Of a DNA stretch of 42,478 nucleotides, positions 37,681-42,478 are shown piece after piece. This DNA comes from a virus. Each line of letters opens with the position of its first letter. Within the stretch, counting starts at the first letter, position 1. Position numbers and translations under genes: made by a program. Under the pieces are notes generated by a model, which did no database searches, had not been told where the DNA came from, and saw only the letters and a program-made list of their open reading frames with translations. The DNA is taken from positions 1 to 42,478 of the IMG/VR virus record IMGVR_UViG_3300031918_000058; one strand, given 5' to 3'.

Positions 37681-37860
37681 ATGAGCTATGTAAAAAAGAC
37701 AACACTAGAAGATTTTGATAAAGCATGGAGGTACGGTGCAACGTTAACACTAGATGAATTGGCAACATGGGACAAGCTAATCAATAAACTCGTTAAAGAC
37801 CAAGGGGAAGACAGCGAAGTTGTCAAGCACGTAATTAAAGTAAGGGAGAACTACTTATGA
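37681..37860 (+). CDS. Small hypothetical protein (59 aa)
   Basis: ATG 37681 after AGGGAG. Helical, mixed charge (LTLDELATWDKLINKLVKDQ). Ends in ATGA overlap with the zinc protein. Unknown. Confidence 0.6.
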   Translation: MSYVKKTTLEDFDKAWRYGATLTLDELATWDKLINKLVKDQGEDSEVVKHVIKVRENYL

Positions 37861-38063
37861 GCCACAGAATATATTTGACAGGCAGTAACGAAGATGTCCT
37901 ACAGAAAATGCAAGCAAACGGGTTCAACGTAACCACTTGCGGTGATTGTGGTGCTTTAGTACTACATGAATGCCCAGTGAAGAATGATTTGCTAGAGTGT
38001 GATAATTGTGGACTGGTATCAGACCCATGTGATTTTCCAGACCTGATAGTTGTGGATAGTTAG
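37857..38063 (+). CDS. Small zinc-ribbon protein (68 aa)
   Basis: Two Cys pairs, TTCGDCGALVLHECP and LLECDNCGLVSDPC, form a likely zinc ribbon. The ATGA overlap links it to the preceding gene, with AGGGAG upstream. Possibly a transcription or nuclease accessory. Confidence 0.68.
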   Translation: MSHRIYLTGSNEDVLQKMQANGFNVTTCGDCGALVLHECPVKNDLLECDNCGLVSDPCDFPDLIVVDS

Positions 38064-38213
38064 ATGGACGAGCATAGCAGGTTTAACGAGGAGCACTATA
38101 GAAATTGCCAAGATTGTTATGAAGCACACCTTGACTTTATGCAAGAGTGTGAGATGGATGCAAGAATGGACGCTGAGTCCGAAAGGGGTGAATATGAAGA
38201 AGAAGATAATTAA
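38064..38213 (+). CDS. Small acidic protein (49 aa)
   Basis: ATG directly after the previous TAG. Very acidic with two close Cys (NCQDCYEAHLDFMQECEMD). It overlaps the next gene by 20 bases. Unknown. Confidence 0.5.
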   Translation: MDEHSRFNEEHYRNCQDCYEAHLDFMQECEMDARMDAESERGEYEEEDN

Positions 38214-38349
38214 GATTAAACAAGTAAGTGAGACAGATGCTGAGAAGCGACTAGAAGATGGGGTTAGTATGAAGACAATAATATATAGTAGTAACAACAG
38301 TGGTGGTAGTTTCTGGTTAAAAGATGAGGACTGGAAGGATGAAAGATAG
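38194..38349 (+). CDS. Small hypothetical protein (51 aa)
   Basis: ATG 38194, with AAAGGGG upstream. Lys-rich start (KKKIIKIKQVSETDAEKRLE). It ends in TAG, and the same frame stays open for a further 48 codons (to 38493), so amber readthrough or a broken longer gene is possible. Confidence 0.55.
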   Translation: MKKKIIKIKQVSETDAEKRLEDGVSMKTIIYSSNNSGGSFWLKDEDWKDER

Positions 38350-38391
38350 TTAGGTACGCTTGCGACTGAAGCTAAAAAAGAGTTTAGGTCA

Positions 38392-38493
38392 ATGCGATTA
38401 GCTATAAAAGAGTTTGAAGCAATAACTGGTGAAGACGCAGACGATGAAGGTTGTGAATGTTGCGGTCAACCACATAACTTTTACGAGGAGTAA
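38392..38493 (+). CDS. Small ORF (33 aa) in frame with previous gene
   Basis: ATG 38392 without a clear ribosome site. The acidic product has a Cys cluster (GCECCGQPHNFY). The frame is continuous with the gene ending at the amber codon 38347-38349, so it may be the C-terminal part of that protein. Confidence 0.35.
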   Translation: MRLAIKEFEAITGEDADDEGCECCGQPHNFYEE

Positions 38494-38494
38494 T

Positions 38495-38749
38495 ATGAGC
38501 AGAGAATCAATTTACAAGGGTGTACTAGCATTTAAGCTGGAGAACACAAAATATATCATCAAGTACGTTAAAACTAACGATGAATTACGACAAAAACTTG
38601 ATATGGCAGGCAAGGCAGGAATTGAAGCTGAAGCATTTAGATGGGCTGAAGCACATAACAATGAGTTCGGTAATAGATTTGAAACAGAATTGTATGATGT
38701 ATTCTGGGAGAAGGTCTGGTATGGTATTAGAGCCAAACAATCCGTTTAA
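38495..38749 (+). CDS. Hypothetical protein (84 aa)
   Basis: ATG 38495 preceded by CGAGGAG; an in-frame ATG at 38429 lacks such a site. Helical, charged (LRQKLDMAGKAGIEAEAFRW). Overlaps the next gene by 29 bases. Unknown. Confidence 0.68.
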   Translation: MSRESIYKGVLAFKLENTKYIIKYVKTNDELRQKLDMAGKAGIEAEAFRWAEAHNNEFGNRFETELYDVFWEKVWYGIRAKQSV

Positions 38750-38834
38750 AGACCCAAAGTTTGTAGTCATCTTACTAGTGTTGATAGTGTGGCTATTGTA
38801 TATTCTACAACACATTATTGCCAAAAGTGCTTGA
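38721..38834 (+). CDS. Single-span membrane peptide (37 aa)
   Basis: ATG 38721 with GGAGAAGG upstream. A polar N-terminus (EPNNPFKDPK) is followed by one membrane helix (FVVILLVLIVWLLYILQ). It ends inside promoter P2. Confidence 0.55.
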   Translation: MVLEPNNPFKDPKFVVILLVLIVWLLYILQHIIAKSA

Positions 38835-38859
38835 CTTTTAGACAAAAGTTTGATATAAT
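38807..38859 (+). promoter_or_regulatory. Early-type promoter P2
   Basis: ACAACA at 38807, 24 bases before TTGACT (38831-38836); 17-bp spacer; TATAAT (38854-38859) in AGTTTGATATAAT. Same composite as P1 and P3. It drives the structured leader and the helicase block. Confidence 0.88.
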
Positions 38860-38865
38860 CCCTAC

Positions 38866-38889
38866 ATGACTCAAGACAAAACGTTTTGA
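38866..38889 (+). promoter_or_regulatory. Leaderless 7-codon ORF over a 12-bp palindrome at the P2 start site
   Basis: The first transcribed bases of P2 are expected to be ATG (38866), starting MTQDKTF then TGA. CAAAACGTTTTG (38877-38888) is a perfect 12-bp palindrome overlapping this ORF and could be a repressor operator just downstream of the start site. Either role is inference. Confidence 0.4.
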
Positions 38890-39151
38890 TAATGGAGCAT
38901 ATATCACAGGAAACTAGAGAGGGTGCAATCCCCTCAATGACCGTTAAGCAGTTAGCTAACTTATTACAGGCAAGCACGAAAGTGTTCAAGCAGTAGGGTA
39001 TAGGTCGGGATACATGTTTAGAGGACTCAAGGGGAACTCTAGGTGTTGATGATACGAAGTCGTAACGATGGGAAATACATTAACTCTCTCCTACTTCTCT
39101 CAGAAGTACATAATCGTAACTCGATTGTGCTGGGGGATAGTAGGGGGGAGT
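38890..39151 (+). ncRNA. Structured leader RNA before helicase block
   Basis: About 260 nt without a gene. Hairpins include GAGGG/CCCTC-type pairing near 38918-38935 and CAC-GAAA-GTG (GNRA loop) near 38977. The clearest domain is 39083-39151: a 12-bp stem (ACTCTCTCCTAC with GTAGGGGGGAGT, two G-U pairs). It encloses hairpins CTTCT-CTC-AGAAG (39094-39106) and AATCG-TAACT-CGATT (39112-39126). TACTTCT/AGAAGTA can extend by breaking the outer stem, so two exclusive folds exist, as in riboswitches. Confidence 0.55.
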
Positions 39152-39215
39152 GTATCCAAAACTCAGAGCGTTCAATAAGAAATACCATCGGGTCTCGGTG
39201 GACTTAAGGGGAAAC

Positions 39216-39419
39216 ATGGAACAATGGAAATCACCACGTAAACGTGAAGAAGAAGTTAAACAATATAGGTCTAAACGTTTTGAAGATTATATGGTTATGG
39301 CTGATGAAGGTAAATTGCCTCGGGCATTAGCTATTACGGCTTTTAGAGAGGAATTACAACATTGTGAAGAAGCATCAATGGTTTTACGAGGAAACTCTGC
39401 TGAACGGCAAGATGTTTAA
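39216..39419 (+). CDS. Small basic hypothetical protein (67 aa)
   Basis: ATG 39216, 5 bases after AAGGGG; the longer frame from 39150 begins inside the structured leader. Lys/Arg/Glu-rich helix (SPRKREEEVKQYRSKRFEDY). First gene after the P2 leader, so a candidate target of its control. Confidence 0.65.
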   Translation: MEQWKSPRKREEEVKQYRSKRFEDYMVMADEGKLPRALAITAFREELQHCEEASMVLRGNSAERQDV

Positions 39420-39444
39420 TATATATAAAAAGAAGGAGAAAGAT

Positions 39445-39621
39445 ATGGAAGCGAAAGTACTGACAAAGACACCTCATATTAAAGTTGACAAAAAGAAGAA
39501 TACATTGTCTATTTATACATACTTAAACTTTAAAAGGTTTGGTTTGTCAATAGCTATTGATAATGGAATTAAAGTTAACGTTTTATGGTTTGAGACAAAT
39601 ATCAAGTTTGAAAAACACTAA
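39445..39621 (+). CDS. Hypothetical small protein (58 aa)
   Basis: ATG 39445 after AAGGAGAA. Beta-rich, basic (LTKTPHIKVDKKKNTLSIYT). Upstream in-frame ATGs overlap the previous gene and lack such a site. Unknown. Confidence 0.6.
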   Translation: MEAKVLTKTPHIKVDKKKNTLSIYTYLNFKRFGLSIAIDNGIKVNVLWFETNIKFEKH

Positions 39622-39629
39622 GGGGTAAT

Positions 39630-39926
39630 ATGGCAGGGAAAAGTCGAGCGAAACGAGTAGAACACGTTGGGCAGGGGAATCTTCTATCTGGCGAAATCGA
39701 AGGTCTTGATAAACTTGTCAGTAAACCAGGTGTGTTGGAACATGATGGGCTGAAAGTTGTCAAGCTAGTGATAGCACAGAAAGAGATTGACACGCCTAAA
39801 TATGTTGAAACTGCATTGGCAGTAGCACGTAAATTAGTACCAGATATTAAGTCTAAAGAGAAACCACCTTGGCTACAACAGGGGTGGCAAGTCCGAAGAC
39901 GTAAAGCACAGATGGGTATAGCATAA
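39630..39926 (+). CDS. Hypothetical basic protein (98 aa)
   Basis: Preceded by AAGGGG. Basic ends (AGKSRAKRVEHVGQGN; QQGWQVRRRKAQMGIA) around a mixed core (LKVVKLVIAQKEIDTPKYVE). Ends in ATGG-type overlap with the HNH-like gene. Unknown, perhaps nucleic-acid binding. Confidence 0.68.
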   Translation: MAGKSRAKRVEHVGQGNLLSGEIEGLDKLVSKPGVLEHDGLKVVKLVIAQKEIDTPKYVETALAVARKLVPDIKSKEKPPWLQQGWQVRRRKAQMGIA

Positions 39927-40402
39927 TGGAGATGTACAAGTATAAAACGAAAGTTATTATTACTCGTGTGAACCATTGCAAAATCGAAAACTGTTCTGGA
40001 CAAGGTGATTTAGCGAGTAATAGTAATAGATACTTAAAACTTGGATATTGCGTTAGACACTATAAACGATTTAAGAAATATGGAGACCCATTAAAGACTG
40101 TTATAGCACCTAATCAGGGTAGAAAATCACATCCACTCTATATAACATATAAGTCAATGAGACAAAGGTGTTATAATCCAGCCTCAGAAGACTATAAGTA
40201 TTGGGGTGCTAGGGGAATAATCATCTGCGAAAGATGGATGGATATAGAACAAGGTTTTTGGAACTTTGTATTGGACATGGGCAATAAGCCAAATGGTAAA
40301 TATACTATTGACAGAATAGATGTTGATGGTAACTATGAACCAAGAAATTGTAGATGGGCTACAGATGAAGAACAGTCTAGGAACAGGAGAAATGTAAGAT
40401 GA
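39926..40402 (+). CDS. HNH-family homing endonuclease-like protein (GGRG/DRID type)
   Basis: A 158-residue protein. An N-terminal zinc finger-like part (NHCKIENCSGQG, GYCVRHYKRFKKYGDP) is followed by the typical phage set HPLYITYKSMRQRCYNP, YWGARGIIICERW, TIDRIDVDGNYEPRNCRWAT and EEQSRNRR. These families act as free-standing homing nucleases or as DNA-binding endonucleases. It sits between two genes with 1- and 4-base overlaps, compatible with a resident mobile gene. Confidence 0.82.
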   Translation: MEMYKYKTKVIITRVNHCKIENCSGQGDLASNSNRYLKLGYCVRHYKRFKKYGDPLKTVIAPNQGRKSHPLYITYKSMRQRCYNPASEDYKYWGARGIIICERWMDIEQGFWNFVLDMGNKPNGKYTIDRIDVDGNYEPRNCRWATDEEQSRNRRNVR

Positions 40403-41631
40403 TACAAAGTAGGGCGATAGAGATTATGCTGTCGGGGGCAAACGTTCTACTCACTGGTCAAGCAGGTTCTGGTAAAACATGGACAATCAATGAGTTTGTG
40501 AAGCAAGCGAAACGTAAGCATAAGAAGGTTGTTATAACAGCTACAACAGGTCTTGCATCTTCACACATTGGTGGACAAACTATCCACAGCTGGTCTGGCA
40601 TGGGTCTTGATGACCATCTACACGATGACTACATTTACACAATGAGCGAGACTAGGAAGAAAGATATTCGGAAGACTGATGTTCTAATTATAGATGAAAT
40701 CAGTATGATGCACGATTACAATCTGGATATGGTCGATATGGCTATGAGACTGATTCGTGAGAATAATGAGCCGTTTGGGGGGATTCAGATTATCCTAGTT
40801 GGAGACTTCTTTCAGTTACAACCTGTTAAACAGGGCGGTTCGGGGAAGTTCGTTGTATTCAGTGAAGTATGGAAACGCATGAATGTCAAGGTATGTTACC
40901 TAGAAGAACAATTCAGGCAGGATGATGTAGAATTACAGGGAATCTTAAATGCAATGCGTGATGGAACGTTGAATCAACACCATCTTAACTTACTTAAAAG
41001 TCGCATTGGATATAAGGCATCCGATAATGTTACACGTCTTTACACGTTAAACATAGATGTTGAGAATATCAACAACAAGAAATTGGATGAATTGACAGGA
41101 GATACGCATTATTATTTGCGTACAAGCCGAGGTAATTCATGGAACGATTTGCAGATATTGCAAAAGAATGTTCTAGCACCAGAGATACTCAGGCTTAAGT
41201 TGGGTGCGACAGTAATGGCAGTAAAGAATGACTCAGAAGGTCGATTCTTTAATGGCAGTATTGGAGTAATCACAGCGTGGTCTACAGAAGGATTCCCAGT
41301 AGTTGACTTTGGAGATAAATATGCTTTTACAGTATATCCAGAGGAGTGGGAATACAAACGAAGTGAGAGAACAACAGCAGCTTTGACACAGATTCCTATA
41401 CGATTAGCGTATGCAATAACAGTACACAGGTCTCAGGGGATGACACTAGACACAGCGGAAGTTGATTTGTCTAAGGCATTTGTTGAAGGCATGGGATACG
41501 TTGGATTGAGTCGAGTTAGAAGCCTCAAAACATTGTACTTGAAAGGCTTTAATCAAAGGTCTTTGATGGTCAGTGGAGTAGCACGAGCAATAGATATTAA
41601 GTTCAAGCAGAGGAGCACTGAAAATGAATAA
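40399..41631 (+). CDS. SF1B helicase (Pif1/Dda/RecD-like)
   Basis: A 410-residue helicase. Walker A is TGQAGSGKTWTINEF, motif Ia VVITATTGLASSHIGG, Walker B DVLIIDEISMM, motif III LVGDFFQLQPV. Motif V/VI region is YAITVHRSQGMTLDTAEVDL with GYVGLSRVR at the C-terminus. The length and SH3-like insertion match phage Dda and bacterial Pif1 proteins, 5'-3' helicases that clear proteins and restart forks. It is the only recognisable replication enzyme of the genome, so the host replisome must do the rest. Confidence 0.92.
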   Translation: MIQSRAIEIMLSGANVLLTGQAGSGKTWTINEFVKQAKRKHKKVVITATTGLASSHIGGQTIHSWSGMGLDDHLHDDYIYTMSETRKKDIRKTDVLIIDEISMMHDYNLDMVDMAMRLIRENNEPFGGIQIILVGDFFQLQPVKQGGSGKFVVFSEVWKRMNVKVCYLEEQFRQDDVELQGILNAMRDGTLNQHHLNLLKSRIGYKASDNVTRLYTLNIDVENINNKKLDELTGDTHYYLRTSRGNSWNDLQILQKNVLAPEILRLKLGATVMAVKNDSEGRFFNGSIGVITAWSTEGFPVVDFGDKYAFTVYPEEWEYKRSERTTAALTQIPIRLAYAITVHRSQGMTLDTAEVDLSKAFVEGMGYVGLSRVRSLKTLYLKGFNQRSLMVSGVARAIDIKFKQRSTENE

Positions 41632-41770
41632 AAAAGTAGATTTGTTTAGTAAGTTGATGCGAAAAAAAGAGCGTAACGATGAGCAGGTGGTCATTCGTAC
41701 TAAGAAGCGAAGAGCAGCTAAAAAAGTGACCAAGTTAGGTCAACAAGCAGCAAGACGAAGGGCAAAATAA
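41624..41770 (+). CDS. Very basic small protein (48 aa)
   Basis: ATG 41624 overlaps the helicase stop, with GAGCACTG upstream and AGGAG further 5'. About one third Lys/Arg (TKKRRAAKKVTKLGQQAARR). Probably binds DNA or RNA. Ends in TAATG with the next gene. Confidence 0.62.
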   Translation: MNKKVDLFSKLMRKKERNDEQVVIRTKKRRAAKKVTKLGQQAARRRAK

Positions 41771-41988
41771 TGCAGGATATAATGTTTGGTGGTGATAGGG
41801 ACGAGCAAGCAAAATATGATTTTGTAAACTACCTACTGGAACACCCACATGAACGATTCTGGCAGGCAGTACGTAATTTCCAGCATTTTAACTTCATCTA
41901 TGCAAGCAATAAGCTGATTGATGACCCAGAAGTGAAAGATACTTTCTATTGGGAAGATTTAAAGACAAAAAAAGAACCCAAGGCATAG
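41770..41988 (+). CDS. Hypothetical protein (72 aa)
   Basis: Coupled to the basic protein by TAATG. Acidic/aromatic (YDFVNYLLEHPHERFWQAVR). Last gene of the helicase operon. Unknown. Confidence 0.65.
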   Translation: MQDIMFGGDRDEQAKYDFVNYLLEHPHERFWQAVRNFQHFNFIYASNKLIDDPEVKDTFYWEDLKTKKEPKA

Positions 41989-42009
41989 GGGAATACCAAG
42001 GGTTCAAGA

Positions 42010-42073
42010 AAGGAGTTAAGCGTAGAGTAACGACAAAGAAATCTCTACATGTGGTATTATACCATAACTCCTT
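42010..42073 (+). ncRNA. Three-way-junction RNA element
   Basis: AAGGAGTTA (42010-42018) pairs 9/9 with TAACTCCTT (42065-42073). Inside are GTAGAG/CTCTAC (42022-42027 with 42043-42048) and TGGTA-TTA-TACCA (42052-42064). No U-tract follows, so it is not an ordinary terminator. It lies between the helicase operon and promoter P3, and the AGGAG in its outer stem would be hidden when folded. Confidence 0.5.
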
Positions 42074-42121
42074 AGTAAAGTCAATAGATAACAGGTTAGG
42101 AAACATAAGAATGTTAATTCT

Positions 42122-42174
42122 ACAACACATTTCCTGGAAAAACTATTGACTTTTAGCCTCCAGTTTGATATAAT
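42122..42174 (+). promoter_or_regulatory. Early-type promoter P3
   Basis: ACAACA at 42122, 24 bases before TTGACT (42146-42151); 17-bp spacer; TATAAT (42169-42174) in AGTTTGATATAAT. It drives the recombination genes across the join. An ATG (42182) falls 7 bases after the -10. Confidence 0.9.
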
Positions 42175-42197
42175 ACCTAGTATGATGAAAGGTAAAG

Positions 42198-42272
42198 ATG
42201 ATACTAATAATAGTATGTATAGCGTTTCCGATAATCTGCGGTATGGTAGGCTATGACAACGACCCAAGATAA
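42198..42272 (+). CDS. Small hydrophobic peptide (24 aa)
   Basis: ATG 42198, five bases after AAAGG. Hydrophobic core ILIIVCIAFPIICGMVG with a charged end. It is the first translated unit after P3 if the overlapping leaderless ATG at 42182 is not used. Possible membrane or leader peptide. Confidence 0.4.
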   Translation: MILIIVCIAFPIICGMVGYDNDPR

Positions 42273-42288
42273 CAATAAAGGAGTTAGA

Positions 42289-42478
42289 ATGAGTAAAGTA
42301 TTCAAATACAACAGTAAGTTGGTTGGAGTCACTTTCGAGGGTAGGCAAGCAGTTATTTCTACTCTTAAAGGCAAAGAACCACTACGAGTAAGGCGTGAAG
42401 CTGAGAACGAGTATGATAAGAATGCAGTAGCGGTTGATGTACAGGTTGGCGAAGAGTGGCTACCTATTGGCTACATTG
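42289..42478 (+). CDS. HIRAN-PD-(D/E)XK nuclease, 5' part (continues at base 132 via repeat)
   Basis: ATG 42289 after AAGGAG begins SKVFKYNSKLVGVTFEGRQ and runs in frame into the terminal repeat. The phase is identical to the frame entered at base 2, so the two pieces are one gene. The N-terminal residues complete the HIRAN fold. Confidence 0.85.
   Translation, partial: MSKVFKYNSKLVGVTFEGRQAVISTLKGKEPLRVRREAENEYDKNAVAVDVQVGEEWLPIGYI
42348..42478. repeat. Right copy of terminal direct repeat (genome join)
   Basis: Copy of bases 1-131, differing only at 42352. Removing one copy gives a circular unit of about 42,347 bp. Confidence 0.93.

Noticed and set aside
38890-39151. Group I intron in the P2 leader
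   Set aside because: Several hairpins are present, but I could not find a P3-P7 core or a conserved G-binding segment, and no gene is split here.
42016-42348. Minus-strand 110-codon ORF over P3
   Set aside because: It covers the three-way-junction element, promoter P3 and the start of the HIRAN gene on the other strand and has no coding character.
1-42478. TGA or TAG recoding, as in some Patescibacteria and their phages
   Set aside because: TAA, TAG and TGA all end well-supported genes (for example TGA at 2820 and 10214, TAG at 5868 and 12535), and the long genes need no recoding.

Overview
The window is a complete tailed-phage genome, opened at an arbitrary point. Bases 1-131 recur at 42348-42478 with one mismatch, so the molecule closes into a circle (or is terminally redundant) with a unit length of about 42,347 bp. 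The morphogenesis genes are those of a short-tailed (podovirus-like) phage: small and large terminase, a P22-type portal, scaffold, coat, head-tail adaptor, tail nozzle, several fibres and very long internal virion proteins. There is no tape measure, tail tube or sheath. I see no integrase, repressor, DNA polymerase or RNA polymerase, so the phage looks lytic and dependent on host replication and transcription enzymes. The code is standard (TAA, TAG and TGA all end genes). Strong AGGAG-type ribosome sites, consensus TTGACA/TATAAT promoters, a GH25 muramidase and an Apf-like transglycosylase domain point to a host with a Gram-positive-type wall. The style of the secreted lysin recalls Saccharibacteria/Patescibacteria, but that host guess is weak.

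Layout. A rightward arm runs from about 34.98 kb through the join to 12.54 kb. It holds many very small genes, a SprT-like protease, a clamp-like protein, a Pif1/Dda-type helicase, a HIRAN-PD-(D/E)XK nuclease with an SSB-like partner, an endonuclease I-type resolvase and two to three HNH genes. It also has a secreted lysin, a tRNA/structured-RNA cluster, and an RNA-repair set (nucleotidyltransferase, RNA ligase, polynucleotide kinase-phosphatase). A leftward late arm runs from 34.64 kb down to 12.58 kb: HAD-like protein, terminase, portal, scaffold, coat, fibres, adaptor, nozzle, internal virion proteins, then holin-like membrane proteins and the GH25 endolysin. The two arms converge on a bidirectional terminator at 12541-12573 and diverge from an AT-rich, promoter-rich region at 34.64-35.64 kb.

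Regulation is legible. Three rightward promoters (3452, 38807, 42122) are near-copies of one another, with a shared ACAACA box and a conserved AGTTTGATATAAT core. Two more rightward promoters carry ACAACA exactly 10 bp closer. Three leftward promoters share a different 13-bp core, TGTGATATAATAC.

The most unusual block is 3.5-5.0 kb. A lysin apparently starts at an AUU codon and has a slippery heptamer U_UUA_AAA joining its coiled coil to its catalytic domain. It is followed by tRNA-like genes with abnormal anticodon or variable arms, then by a strongly folded roughly 280-nt RNA. With the RNA-repair enzymes downstream, this is the best candidate for an undescribed system in the window.
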